From positions 1 to 64,000 of the forward strand of contig NZ_JABLSI010000022.1 in NCBI RefSeq assembly GCF_019303475.1: a stretch of DNA of 64,000 nucleotides, in the 5' to 3' direction. Numbering within the stretch: the stretch's first letter is position 1; the number at the start of each line of letters is the position of its first letter. The DNA comes from Streptomyces sp. JJ38 (lineage in GTDB: Bacteria; Actinomycetota; Actinomycetes; Streptomycetales; Streptomycetaceae). The notes beneath the pieces were generated by a model that made no database searches, was not told where the DNA came from, and saw only the letters and a list, made by a program, of their open reading frames with translations. This document shows positions 7,236 to 16,010 of this stretch, piece by piece. The position numbers and the translations under genes are program-made.

Positions 7236-8588
7236 GTGATGGACCGGCTCCGACGCACCCGGTGCCGTCCCGCCCTGATCGCCTGCGCTCTGGGCCTGAC
7301 GGCGACCCTGTTCGCCGCCGGAGCCATGCTGCTCCCACCCCCCGACGGGCCCGCGTCAACACGAGAGGACGCGGCTCCGGCGACAACCGGACGGCCGGGC
7401 GATGACCTGGCGGCTCCCGGCGGCGACCGGGACATCCAGGCGCTGCGGGAACGGTTGCGCCGTGTCCCGGCCGATCACACCGGCTGGGCCGAGCTGGGAG
7501 TCCGCTACGTCCAGCGGGCACAGACCTCGGCAGACCCGCAGTACTACGCCAAGGCCGAGCGGGCCCTGCGCCGCTCCCGGACCCTCTCCGAGGAGAACAA
7601 CCACCTGGCGTCCATGGGCCTCGGCGCCCTCGCCGCAGCACGCCACGACTTCACGACCGCGCTGCAGCACGCCCGGGAAGCCGTCCACGCCAACCCGCAC
7701 CACGCACCCTCGTACGGCGTCCTGTCCGACGCCTACCTGCAACTCGGCCGATACGACGAGGCGTTCAAGGCCACTCAGCGGATGGTCGACCTCCAGCCCG
7801 CGACTCCCTCCCTGGCCCGCGCGTCCTACACATGGGAGCTGCGCGGGGAGACGGAGCGTGCGGAGGGGCTGATGCGGCGCGCACTGGACGCGGCCGCGGG
7901 ACCGCACGACATCGTCTTCGCTCGCAACCATCTCGCCCTCCTCGCGCTCGACGACGGCCGGCCACGCGACGCCCTGGTCCACGCTGAGAAGGGACTGAGG
8001 TCGGCACCGCACGAGCCCGCCCTGCTCGCGGCACGCGCCCGCGCCTATGCGGCGCTCGGCCGCACCGAACAGGCGGTCGCCGACTACCGGTCCGCCATCG
8101 CACGTGTTCCCCAGCCCTCGACCATCCTGGCGCTCGCCGACCTCCTGCAGTCCCTCGGCCGCACTCGTGAGGCGGAGGAGCAGTACGAGCTGTTCCGCAC
8201 CACGACGCGTCTCTTCCGCACCGCCGGGGTGGCCCCGGAAGCCGAGGCCGTCCTCTTCTCCGCCGACCACGGCGACATCCGCCAGGCCCTCGCGCTGGGC
8301 CGCGCAGCCGCCACCCAGCGGCCGTTCGTCACTTCCCTGGACGCCTACGCCTGGGCCCTCCACCGCGCGGGACGGTCTCGGGAGGCGCTGCGCTGGGCCG
8401 ACCGCGCCCTCGCCCTCGGCACCCGAAGCGCACTCTTCCACTACCACCGCGGCCGCATGCACCAGGCACTCGACGACACCGACGCCGCGCGCGGCGACCT
8501 CAGCCGCGCCCTGGACATCGACCCCCACTTCCACCCCCTGCACGCGCCCCGCGCCCGTGCCGCCCTCGACGAGATCGGCCCGACCTGA
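7236..8588 (+). CDS. Exported or membrane-anchored TPR protein
   Basis: The product is 450 residues. A basic N-terminus and one hydrophobic segment (about 13-33) act as a signal or anchor, then at least six tetratricopeptide repeats cover about 65-445 (for example AALGRTEQAVADYRSAIARVP and AWALHRAGRSREALRWADRALALG, each a helix pair). TPR domains are protein-interaction scaffolds. The start is GTG 7236, directly followed by ATG 7239, after GGAAGAGAG. The stop overlaps the start of the NicO transporter by one base, so it is probably an assembly or partner protein for that transporter or for DUF4331 (inference). Confidence 0.88.
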   Translation: MMDRLRRTRCRPALIACALGLTATLFAAGAMLLPPPDGPASTREDAAPATTGRPGDDLAAPGGDRDIQALRERLRRVPADHTGWAELGVRYVQRAQTSADPQYYAKAERALRRSRTLSEENNHLASMGLGALAAARHDFTTALQHAREAVHANPHHAPSYGVLSDAYLQLGRYDEAFKATQRMVDLQPATPSLARASYTWELRGETERAEGLMRRALDAAAGPHDIVFARNHLALLALDDGRPRDALVHAEKGLRSAPHEPALLAARARAYAALGRTEQAVADYRSAIARVPQPSTILALADLLQSLGRTREAEEQYELFRTTTRLFRTAGVAPEAEAVLFSADHGDIRQALALGRAAATQRPFVTSLDAYAWALHRAGRSREALRWADRALALGTRSALFHYHRGRMHQALDDTDAARGDLSRALDIDPHFHPLHAPRARAALDEIGPT

Positions 8589-10255
8589 TGACCGGCACCC
8601 GCCGCCGTATCCCCGCCGTGTGCGCCCTGCTCGCCGCCGTGTGCGCGGGCACACTCGCCACCGCGTGGCCCGCCGCCGCCCACCCGCTGGGCAACTTCAC
8701 CGTCAACCACTACCTCGGACTGCGGCTGACCCCCGACGGGATCGACACCACCCTCGTCGTCGACCGCGCCGAACTCGCCGCCGCCCAGGAACGCACCGCC
8801 GTCGACACCGACAGCGACGGCACCTCAAGCGCTCCCGAACGCGAACGCTACGCCGCCCGGCAGTGCGACGAGCGGGCCCGGGACCTGCACGTCACCGTGG
8901 CCGACAGCCCCCGGATCACGACGGTGACCTCCGCGACGTTCACCTACCGCCCCGGCGAGGCCGGGCTCCGCACCAGCCGCCTGGAATGCGCGCTGCACAC
9001 CCCCGCCGACCTCGCCACATCCGCCGAGGTGTCCGTCACCGACTCCCACCAGGCACCGCGTATCGGCTGGCACGAACTGACCGCAGTCGGCGACGGCGTG
9101 ACCCTGACCGACTCCACCGCGCCAACCAAATCCGTCACCGACGAGCTTCGCCAGTACCCCGACGACCTGCTCATGGAGCCGTTGGACCAACGCAGCGCGA
9201 CCCTGAGCACGGAACCCGGCTCAGCCACCGGCGAAGGCCCCGGAACCGCCGCACCCGCGCTCCCGGAGCTCGGCCCGATCAGCTCGGCCTACACCGCACT
9301 GAGCGACTTCTTCACCGATCTCGTCGGCAGGCGCGAACTCACGCTTCCCGTGGGCCTGCTGGCCCTCTCCCTGGCCGTGGTCCTGGGTGCCTCGCACGCC
9401 GTCCTGCCCGGACACGGCAAGACCGTCATGGCCGCCTACCTCGCAGGGCGCCGCGGCCGGGCCCAGGACGCCGTCACCGTGGGAGCCACCGTCACCGTCA
9501 CGCACACCGCGGGCGTCCTCGCCGTCGGCCTCCTCCTGCCCGTCGTCACCTCGGTGGCGGGAGAGACGGTCCTCGGCTGGCTGACTCTGGCCAGCGGCCT
9601 GCTGGTCACCGCGATCGGCCTCAGCCTGCTCAGCGGCGCCCTACGCGGGCGCACCCTCGACCACCACCATCACCACAGCCACGGTCACCACCACCCACAT
9701 GACCACGACCACCATCCCGGCCACAGCCACGGTCCCGGCCACGACCGCAGCCACGGAGGCGCCGCACACCCGGCCGAGGCCCCCTCCGTCCCCCGCAGCC
9801 GGGCCGCCACGGCAAGCCAGACCCAGCCCGGCACCGTGGCCGTCCTCACCAAGACCACACCCGCCACGCCAGAACACCACGGGCACCAGCACGCCCACCC
9901 CCACCGGCACCCCCACCCGGGCAACCGAAGAGGACTCATCGGCATCGGCATCGCCGGCGGGCTCGTCCCCAGCCCTTCCGCGCTCGTCGTACTGCTGGGC
10001 GCCATCGCCCTCGGCCGCACACCCTTCGGAATCCTGCTCGTCCTCGGCTACGGCCTGGGAATGGCCGCAACCCTCACCGCCGCAGGGATTCTGCTCGTCC
10101 GATTCCGCGACCACGCGGTGGCGACGTGGAGCTCCCGCCTGCCCGAAAACGCTTTGGTACGCCGGATCAGCCGACTTGGTGCCCCACTCACGGCCACCCT
10201 GGTCGTCCTCGTCGGGCTCGGCCTCACCATCCGCGCGCTCATCGGTGCCTGGTGA
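8588..10255 (+). CDS. NicO/RcnA-type nickel/cobalt transporter with His-rich loop
   Basis: The 555-residue product has a signal peptide ending at WPAAAHPLGNF. An extracytoplasmic N-terminal domain (about 30-240) includes a canonical EF-hand-like loop at 73-84 (D-T-D-S-D-G...E). Six membrane segments follow in two blocks. The NicO signature is ASHAVLPGHGKTVMAAYL at about 265; the second block has IAGGLVPSPSALVVLLGAI. Between the blocks is a cytoplasmic or external loop with two histidine clusters (about 358-393 and 430-446), typical of metal-sensing or metal-storing loops. Homologues move Ni2+ or Co2+; direction (uptake or efflux) cannot be read from sequence. It overlaps the TPR gene by one base. 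No cobalamin riboswitch was found upstream. Confidence 0.9.
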   Translation: MTGTRRRIPAVCALLAAVCAGTLATAWPAAAHPLGNFTVNHYLGLRLTPDGIDTTLVVDRAELAAAQERTAVDTDSDGTSSAPERERYAARQCDERARDLHVTVADSPRITTVTSATFTYRPGEAGLRTSRLECALHTPADLATSAEVSVTDSHQAPRIGWHELTAVGDGVTLTDSTAPTKSVTDELRQYPDDLLMEPLDQRSATLSTEPGSATGEGPGTAAPALPELGPISSAYTALSDFFTDLVGRRELTLPVGLLALSLAVVLGASHAVLPGHGKTVMAAYLAGRRGRAQDAVTVGATVTVTHTAGVLAVGLLLPVVTSVAGETVLGWLTLASGLLVTAIGLSLLSGALRGRTLDHHHHHSHGHHHPHDHDHHPGHSHGPGHDRSHGGAAHPAEAPSVPRSRAATASQTQPGTVAVLTKTTPATPEHHGHQHAHPHRHPHPGNRRGLIGIGIAGGLVPSPSALVVLLGAIALGRTPFGILLVLGYGLGMAATLTAAGILLVRFRDHAVATWSSRLPENALVRRISRLGAPLTATLVVLVGLGLTIRALIGAW

Positions 10256-10430
10256 ACGGCAACCGCCCCAGTAACCTGCGGTGACCCGCAGCAGGCGCCT
10301 GACCTCGTCGTCCTCAATCTCGCCGACGCGTCCGCGCGGTGCCACCCGCGTAGCCCGGTGATCCCGCGCGGTCCGGACCAACATCCAAGCGGCGCGTCAC
10401 GTCACAACGCGGGTATCGGCGCTCGTGTCA

Positions 10431-10979
10431 CTATGCGTCGCAGTCACGGAGGCCGACTGCGTCATGCCGCCAGAACGGCTCCGCATAGACCAGCGTCCCC
10501 GTCATCCATGGCTCATATCCGGGGAACCTGAGGACCTGAAAGGCGCCGTCGGGGATACGCAGGGACGGCTTGCGCAAGCCCAGGCCACCACCGGGTGCGA
10601 AGCCGAAACGCGAGTAGTAGCCCGGATCGCCCTCAAGGAAGACGAGGGGAACAGCCCGCTCGGTGAGGACGCCCAGCCCGTGGCGGACCAGGGCCGAGCC
10701 GATACCGCGCTTCTGGAGCTGAGGCATCACGGCCAAAGGACTGAGGACTTGCACGTCAACGAGCCTTCGAGGGGCATCCAGAAGACTGCGGGTGAACATG
10801 ACATGGCCGACGACCTGCCGGTCGTGCTCGGCTACCAGCGAGAGACCGGCCCCGGGTGTGATGGTGTCCCGCAGGGTATCGACCATGGCGGCCACGACAA
10901 GTCCATGCTCACCGAACGCCTGCAGGTGAACATCGCGCACGGCCTGCCTGTCGCCCGGAAGTTCTTCACGAAGATCCAT
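10431..10979 (-). CDS. GNAT-family N-acetyltransferase
   Basis: The 182-residue product starts at ATG 10979 (MDLREELPGD). The open frame extends far upstream, but that extension is Arg/Pro/Ser-rich and not domain-like. The acetyl-CoA-binding motif A is seen as VMPQLQKRGIGSALVRHGL (about 97-115), preceded by VVGHVMFT and followed by LVFLEGDPGYYSRFGFAPG. The latter matches the predicted N-acetyltransferases of the YhbS type (COG3153). The substrate is unknown. The ribosome binding site is weak. It is convergent with the NicO operon and separated by about 175 bases. Confidence 0.88.
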   Translation of the reverse strand: MDLREELPGDRQAVRDVHLQAFGEHGLVVAAMVDTLRDTITPGAGLSLVAEHDRQVVGHVMFTRSLLDAPRRLVDVQVLSPLAVMPQLQKRGIGSALVRHGLGVLTERAVPLVFLEGDPGYYSRFGFAPGGGLGLRKPSLRIPDGAFQVLRFPGYEPWMTGTLVYAEPFWRHDAVGLRDCDA

Positions 10980-11138
10980 CCCCGGAGGGTATGGGGATCT
11001 CCGGGGCTTTGCACACGTTTTGGAGCGGGAAGGACACGCGGCCGGCGACCGCCCAGTGCAGCTATGAACCGAGCCCCCGGCTGAAGGCGTGCCGGGGCGG
11101 CGCGTGAGCGATGCGTGAGCGGACGGGCGCCTGTGGCT

Positions 11139-11245
11139 CGTCATCGACTGGATGACGTGGCACGGCTCGTGCCCTCTGGCCAGGCATCTCCGGACGACGG
11201 AGGACCGTCCGGACCTCACCGGACGGTCCTCACCAGGACTTTTAA
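11139..11245 (+). ncRNA. Candidate small structured RNA ending in a terminator
   Basis: Three consecutive stem-loops lie on the + strand. CGTCATC/GATGACG spans 11139-11157 and GGCACG/CGTGCC spans 11159-11173. A perfect 13-bp stem (11200-11212 with 11219-11231, loop ACCTCA) is followed by a short T-run at 11240-11243. No + strand protein gene ends here; the neighbouring genes are both on the minus strand. An orphan terminator with ordered hairpins upstream is the signature of a small RNA. There is no expression evidence. Confidence 0.35.
11200..11231 (+). terminator. Orphan intrinsic terminator
   Basis: A perfect 13-bp stem with a 6-base loop is followed within 12 bases by TTTT. It is oriented to the + strand, although no + strand gene precedes it in this interval. 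Confidence 0.65.
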
Positions 11246-11360
11246 TGCGCAGGTCTCGTGACATGCCCGTGTGCGGCCAGGTGCGTGCTCCACAATGAGG
11301 CGGCATGGCCCCCGGAGGCGGCGCAAACCATCTCAAGAGCACGGCGCAGCGGGGACATCC

Positions 11361-11413
11361 CAGGGACTTTTCAGGGACTTTCACGTCTGTCCCAGGGAGG
11401 TTTCAGGGACATT
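11361..11413. repeat. Four short CAGGGA repeats
   Basis: YCAGGGA occurs at about 11360, 11371, 11392 and 11403, three times as CAGGGAC followed by A/T-rich bases (CTTT, CTTT, CATT). The block lies 20-70 bases beyond the sdaA terminator. I see no gene using it; it may be a binding-site array or neutral sequence. Confidence 0.4.
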
Positions 11414-11431
11414 CCGCCGCGTAAGCAGGGA

Positions 11432-11476
11432 AGGCCCTGACAGCGCTGAAAGGTACGAACGCGCTGGTCAGGGCCT
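11432..11476 (-). terminator. Terminator of the gcvT-gcvH-glyA-sdaA operon
   Basis: AGGCCCTGAC at 11432-11441 pairs with GTCAGGGCCT at 11467-11476. The stem extends inward through AGCGC/GCGCT with one bulged base. It lies 7 bases after the sdaA stop. No clear T-run follows on the minus strand. Confidence 0.8.
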
Positions 11477-11482
11477 GTTTCC

Positions 11483-12865
11483 CTAGCACTCGATGATGTT
11501 CACCGCGAGGCCGCCGCGGGCGGTCTCCTTGTACTTGACACTCATGTCGGCGCCGGTGTCCCTCATCGTCTTGATGGCCTTGTCCAGCGAGACGTGGTGG
11601 CGGCCGTCGCCGCGCAGCGACATCCGGGCGGCCGTCACGGCCTTGACCGCCGCCATGCCGTTGCGCTCGATGCACGGGATCTGCACCAGGCCGCCGACCG
11701 GGTCGCAGGTCAGGCCCAGGTTGTGCTCGATGCCGATCTCGGCGGCGTTCTCCATCTGCTCGGGGGTGGCGCCCAGCACCTCGGCGAGGCCGCCGGCCGC
11801 CATCGAGCAGGCGGAGCCCACCTCGCCCTGGCAGCCGACCTCGGCGCCGGAGATCGAGGCGTTCTCCTTGAACAGCATGCCGATCGCGCCGGCCGCGAGC
11901 AGGAAGCGGACCACGCCGTCGTCGTCCGCGCCCGGGACGAAGTTCACGTAGTAGTGCAGCACGGCCGGGATGATCCCGGCGGCGCCGTTGGTCGGGGCGG
12001 TCACGACGCGTCCGCCGGCCGCGTTCTCCTCGTTGACGGCCATGGCGTAGAGCGTCACCCACTCCATGGCGTGCGCCTGGGCGTCGCCCTCGGCACGGAG
12101 CTGGCGGGCCGTCGTCGCGGCCCGGCGGCGCACCTTCAGCCCGCCGGGCAGGATGCCCTCCTGCGAGCTGCCGCGCGCCACGCACTCCCGCATGACCTGC
12201 CAGATCTCCAGCAGACCGGCCCGGATCTCCTCCTCGGTGCGCCACGCCTTCTCGTTCTCCAGCATCAGCGCGGAGATCGACAGGCCCGTCTCGCGGGTCA
12301 GCCGCAGCAGCTCGTCGCCGGTGCGGAACGGGTAGCGCAGGACGGTGTCGTCGAGCTTGATGCGGTCCTCGCCGACCGCGTCCTCGTCGACGACGAAGCC
12401 GCCGCCGACCGAGTAGTAGGTCTTCTCCAGAAGCGGTCGGCCCTCGGCGTCGTAGGCGAAGAGGGTCATGCCGTTGGCGTGGTAGGGGAGGGAGCGCCGA
12501 CGGTGCAGGATCAGATCGGTGTCGGCGTCGAAGGCGATCTCGTGGGCGTCGCCTATCTCGGTGCCGAGCAGCCGCAGGGTGCGCTCGCCGCGCACCCGCT
12601 CCACCCAGGCGTCGGCCTGGGCGACGTCCACGGTGCGGGGGGAGTGGCCCTCCAGACCGAGGAGGACGGCCTTCGGCGTGCCGTGGCCGTGTCCGGTCGC
12701 GCCGAGCGAGCCGAAGAGCTCGGCGCGGACGGAGGCGGTCTGCGCCAGCACTCCGTCGTTCTTCAGCCGGCCGGCGAACATGCGTGCCGCGCGCATCGGG
12801 CCGACGGTGTGCGAGGAGGACGGGCCGATGCCGATGGAGAACAGGTCGAAGACGGAAATGGCCAC
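11483..12865 (-). CDS. sdaA: L-serine ammonia-lyase (iron-sulfur, single chain)
   Basis: This enzyme deaminates L-serine to pyruvate and ammonia using a [4Fe-4S] cluster. The 460-residue chain carries the N-terminal [13 protein letters not shown] signature. Cluster cysteines are Cys345, Cys387 and Cys398, spaced 42 and 11 as in the Legionella enzyme. A C-terminal Cys460 (NIIEC) matches the tail cysteine that plugs the active site in that family. The GTG start follows GGGAG. It is the last gene after gcvT, gcvH and glyA, so the glycine riboswitch upstream of gcvT probably reaches it, although a hairpin separates it from glyA. It gives the operon an outlet from glycine through serine to pyruvate. 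Confidence 0.97.
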   Translation of the reverse strand: MAISVFDLFSIGIGPSSSHTVGPMRAARMFAGRLKNDGVLAQTASVRAELFGSLGATGHGHGTPKAVLLGLEGHSPRTVDVAQADAWVERVRGERTLRLLGTEIGDAHEIAFDADTDLILHRRRSLPYHANGMTLFAYDAEGRPLLEKTYYSVGGGFVVDEDAVGEDRIKLDDTVLRYPFRTGDELLRLTRETGLSISALMLENEKAWRTEEEIRAGLLEIWQVMRECVARGSSQEGILPGGLKVRRRAATTARQLRAEGDAQAHAMEWVTLYAMAVNEENAAGGRVVTAPTNGAAGIIPAVLHYYVNFVPGADDDGVVRFLLAAGAIGMLFKENASISGAEVGCQGEVGSACSMAAGGLAEVLGATPEQMENAAEIGIEHNLGLTCDPVGGLVQIPCIERNGMAAVKAVTAARMSLRGDGRHHVSLDKAIKTMRDTGADMSVKYKETARGGLAVNIIEC

Positions 12866-12996
12866 GGGGCGGACTCCCTTTCCCGGTACGGGGGATCTTC
12901 CCGGCTCCCCGGACGGCGCCGGGAGGTGTTCGGCGGTGCCGGGGAGCTCGGGCGGTGCCCCACGCTCGTGGGTGGAGCTTTGTGCGGACGGTGGCG

Positions 12997-13032
12997 CCGG
13001 GACGCCGCACGGGGTGCCGTGCGGCGTCCCGG
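12997..13032 (-). terminator. Perfect 16-bp hairpin between glyA and sdaA
   Basis: Bases 12997-13012 pair perfectly with 13017-13032 around a GGTG loop, 10 bases after the glyA stop. It would terminate or attenuate transcription before sdaA. No T-run follows, as is common in Streptomyces. Confidence 0.8.
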
Positions 13033-13042
13033 CGGGTCCGGG

Positions 13043-14317
13043 TTACTTGCCCAGACCCGGGTACAGCGGGTGCTTCTCGGCGAGCGCCGTCACCCGGACG
13101 GCGAGCGCCTTGGCCTTGGCCTCGTCGAAGTCCGGCAGCAGCGCCTCGGCGATGACGTCGGCGACCTCGCGGAAGTCGTCCTCGCCGAAGCCGCGGGTGG
13201 CCAGCGCCGGGGTGCCGATGCGCAGCCCGGAGGTGACCATCGGCGGACGCGGGTCGTTGGGCACCGCGTTGCGGTTGACGGTGATGCCGATCTCGTGCAG
13301 CCGGTCCTCCGCCTGCTGGCCGTCGAGCTCGCTGTTGCGCAGGTCGACCAGCACGAGGTGCACGTCGGTGCCCCCGGAGAGCACCGCGACGCCCGCCTCG
13401 ACGGCGTCCGGCCGGGTCAGCCGCTCGGCGAGCAGCTTCGCCCCTGCCAGCGTACGCTGCTGGCGCTCCTTGAACTCCTCGCTCGCCGCGATCTTGAACG
13501 AGACCGCCTTGGCCGCGATGACGTGCTCCAGCGGGCCGCCCTGCTGACCGGGGAAGACCGCTGAGTTGATCTTCTTGGCGTGTTCCTGCTTGGACAGGAT
13601 CACGCCACCGCGCGGGCCACCGAGCGTCTTGTGCGTCGTGGTGGTGACGACGTCGGCGTGGGGCACCGGGTTGGGGTGCAGCCCGGCCGCGACCAGGCCC
13701 GCGAAGTGCGCCATGTCCACCATGAGCAGCGCGTCGGTGGCGTCCGCGATCCGGCGGAAGGCGGCGAAGTCCAGCTGCCGCGGGTAGGCGGACCAGCCCG
13801 CGATGATCAGCTTGGGCTTGTGCTCCGTGGCGAGACGCTCGACCTCCTCCATGTCGACGAGCCCCGTCTCGGCGTCCACGTGGTACGCGACGACGTTGTA
13901 GAGCTTGCCGGAGAAGTTGATCCGCATCCCGTGCGTGAGGTGGCCACCGTGGGCCAGGTCCAGGCCCATGATGGTGTCGCCCGGCTTGAGCAGGGCGAAC
14001 ATCGCCGCCGCGTTGGCGGAGGCGCCGGAGTGCGGCTGGACGTTCGCGGCCTCGGCGCCGAACAGCGCCTTGATCCGCTCCCGGGCGATGTCCTCGACGA
14101 CGTCGACGTGCTCGCAGCCGCCGTAGTAGCGGCGGCCCGGGTAGCCCTCCGCGTACTTGTTGGTCAGGACCGAGCCCTGGGCTTCGAGGGCCGCCACCGG
14201 AGCGAAGTTCTCCGAGGCGATCATCTCCAGGGTGGACTGCTGCCGGTGGAGCTCGGCGTCGACGGCGGCGGCGACGTCCGGGTCCACCTCGTGGAGGGAA
14301 CTGTTCAGAAGCGACAT
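13043..14317 (-). CDS. glyA: Serine hydroxymethyltransferase
   Basis: This PLP enzyme interconverts serine and glycine with tetrahydrofolate and methylene-tetrahydrofolate. The product is 424 residues, the usual length. Hallmarks are the N-terminal [23 protein letters not shown], the PLP-lysine motif [14 protein letters not shown] at about 225-238 and the closing [16 protein letters not shown]. It lies 29 bases after gcvH and before sdaA. In this glycine-responsive operon it most likely uses the methylene-THF made by GcvT to convert glycine into serine. It is likely a second glyA beside a housekeeping copy elsewhere (inference). Confidence 0.98.
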   Translation of the reverse strand: MSLLNSSLHEVDPDVAAAVDAELHRQQSTLEMIASENFAPVAALEAQGSVLTNKYAEGYPGRRYYGGCEHVDVVEDIARERIKALFGAEAANVQPHSGASANAAAMFALLKPGDTIMGLDLAHGGHLTHGMRINFSGKLYNVVAYHVDAETGLVDMEEVERLATEHKPKLIIAGWSAYPRQLDFAAFRRIADATDALLMVDMAHFAGLVAAGLHPNPVPHADVVTTTTHKTLGGPRGGVILSKQEHAKKINSAVFPGQQGGPLEHVIAAKAVSFKIAASEEFKERQQRTLAGAKLLAERLTRPDAVEAGVAVLSGGTDVHLVLVDLRNSELDGQQAEDRLHEIGITVNRNAVPNDPRPPMVTSGLRIGTPALATRGFGEDDFREVADVIAEALLPDFDEAKAKALAVRVTALAEKHPLYPGLGK

Positions 14318-14346
14318 GGAATGTGTCCGTCCGGGTCGGGAGGGGA

Positions 14347-14727
14347 TCAGCCGGCGGTGTAGGCGGTGTACTCGTCCGCCGAGAGCAGGTCGTCCTGCTC
14401 GCCGGTGACGCGCACCTTGAAGAGCCAGCCGCCCTCGAAGGGGGCGCTGTTGACGAGGCTCGGGTCGTCCACGACGTCCTGGTTGGCCTCCACGACCTCG
14501 CCGCTGACCGGCGAGTACAGGTCGCTGACCGACTTCGTGGACTCCAGCTCACCGCAGGTCTCGCCGGCGGTCACGGTGTCACCCACCTCGGGCAGGTCGA
14601 CGTAGACGACGTCACCGAGGGCGCTGGACGCGTGCTCGGTGATGCCCACCGTGGCGACGCCGTCCTCGGCGGCCGACAGCCACTCGTGCTCCTTGCTGTA
14701 ACGGAGCTGCTCAGGGTTGTTGGTCAT
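14347..14727 (-). CDS. gcvH: Glycine cleavage system H protein
   Basis: This is the lipoylated carrier that shuttles the aminomethyl group between the P, T and L proteins. The 126-residue product has the hybrid lipoyl fold, with the modified lysine at Lys65 in [11 protein letters not shown] and the preceding [20 protein letters not shown] chose ATG 14727 ([17 protein letters not shown]), which matches the family start and has GGGAG upstream; an earlier in-frame start adds unrelated residues. It lies between gcvT and glyA. gcvP is not in the window. Confidence 0.98.
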   Translation of the reverse strand: MTNNPEQLRYSKEHEWLSAAEDGVATVGITEHASSALGDVVYVDLPEVGDTVTAGETCGELESTKSVSDLYSPVSGEVVEANQDVVDDPSLVNSAPFEGGWLFKVRVTGEQDDLLSADEYTAYTAG

Positions 14728-14829
14728 GGTGTGGATTCTCCCGGATGCTGGTGGGGCGGGTGCCACAGGGGAAAGGTGACACGGGCGAAGGGGAAGAGGG
14801 AAAGCGGTGAGCGGCGAGCGGTGTGACGC

Positions 14830-15975
14830 TCAGCGTTCCCGCTTGTAGAAGGGCAGCGCCACGACGGTGTACGGCTCGTGCTTGCCGCGGATGTCGACGG
14901 CCACGCCCGTCGTGCCGGGCGCCGCGTGCGCGGCGTCCACGTAGGCCATGGCAATCGGCTTGCCCAGGGTGGGGGAGGGGGCGCCGGAGGTGACCTCGCC
15001 GATCGGCGTGCCGTCGGCGGCGACCACGGTGAAGCCCGTGCGGGGCACGCGGCGGCCCTCGGCCACCAGCCCGACCAGCACCCGCGGCGGGGCGGCGGCG
15101 GCCCTCGAAGCGGCGGCCTCCAGGGCCTCACGGCCGACGAAGCGGCCCTCGTTCGTCGTCTTCTCGAACTTGACCACCCGGCCCTGACCGGCGTCGAACG
15201 GCGTGGTGGCGCGGGTCAGCTCGTTCCCGTACAGCGGCATGCCCGCCTCCAGGCGCAGGGTGTCGCGGCAGGACAGGCCGCAGGGCACCAGGCCCTCGCC
15301 CTCCCCGGCCCCCAGCAGGGCCTGCCACAGCTTCTCCGCGTCCTCGGGGGCGACGAACAGCTCGAAGCCGTCCTCGCCGGTGTAACCGGTGCGGGCGATG
15401 AGAGCGGACACCCCGGCGACGGTCCCGGGGAGCCCGGCGTAGTACTTCAGGCCCTCCAGGTCGGCGTCGGTGAGCGAGGCGAGGATGCCGTGGGCCTTCG
15501 GACCCTGCACGGCCAGCAGCGCGTAGGCGTCCCGGTCGTCTCGCACGGCGGCGTCGAATCCGGCCTGCCGCTCGGTGAGCGCGTCCAGCACCACCTGGGC
15601 GTTCGAGGCGTTGGCCACCACCATGAAGGTGTCCTCGGCCAGCCGGTAGACGATCAGGTCGTCCAGAATGCCGCCGTTCTCGTCGCAGATCATGGTGTAG
15701 CGGGCGCGGCCCGGCTTCAGCGCCGAGAGGAAGCCGACGAGGGCGTGGTCCAGCAGTTCACCGGCCTGCGGGCCGCTGACGGTGATCTCGCCCATGTGGG
15801 AGAGGTCGAAGAGGCCGGCGCGGGTGCGGACGGCGTGGTGCTCGTCACGCTCGCTGCCGTAGCGCAGCGGCATGTCCCAGCCGGCGAAGTCGGTCATCGT
15901 CGCCCCCAGCGCGCGGTGGACGGCGTCGAGGGCGGTTCGTCGGGGCTGGGCGTTCTCAGGCAGGGCGTCAGACAT
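14830..15975 (-). CDS. gcvT: Aminomethyltransferase (glycine cleavage T protein)
   Basis: It transfers the methylene group from H-protein-bound aminomethyl to tetrahydrofolate, releasing ammonia. The product is 381 residues. Visible family motifs are MTDFAGWDMPLRYGS, GLFDLSHMGEI, ARYTMICDENGGILDDLIVYRL, RTGYTGEDGFELF and CRDTLRLEAGMPLYGNEL, with the conserved aspartate in the YTMIC-D region. It is the first gene of the operon and directly follows a tandem glycine riboswitch. It should therefore be induced by excess glycine. Confidence 0.98.
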   Translation of the reverse strand: MSDALPENAQPRRTALDAVHRALGATMTDFAGWDMPLRYGSERDEHHAVRTRAGLFDLSHMGEITVSGPQAGELLDHALVGFLSALKPGRARYTMICDENGGILDDLIVYRLAEDTFMVVANASNAQVVLDALTERQAGFDAAVRDDRDAYALLAVQGPKAHGILASLTDADLEGLKYYAGLPGTVAGVSALIARTGYTGEDGFELFVAPEDAEKLWQALLGAGEGEGLVPCGLSCRDTLRLEAGMPLYGNELTRATTPFDAGQGRVVKFEKTTNEGRFVGREALEAAASRAAAAPPRVLVGLVAEGRRVPRTGFTVVAADGTPIGEVTSGAPSPTLGKPIAMAYVDAAHAAPGTTGVAVDIRGKHEPYTVVALPFYKRER

Positions 15976-16010
15976 TCAGGGCTCCCAGGCAGGGCGGACA
16001 CGTCCTCCCC

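Noticed and set aside
9655-9730. CAC/CAT-rich tract considered as a simple-sequence repeat
   Set aside because: It is explained by the histidine-rich loop of the NicO transporter in frame.
11258-11486. Two short overlapping + strand open frames with repeated Gly-Leu/Phe-Arg-Asp
   Set aside because: The repetition comes from the CAGGGA DNA repeats and the sdaA terminator; no ribosome binding site or family resemblance.
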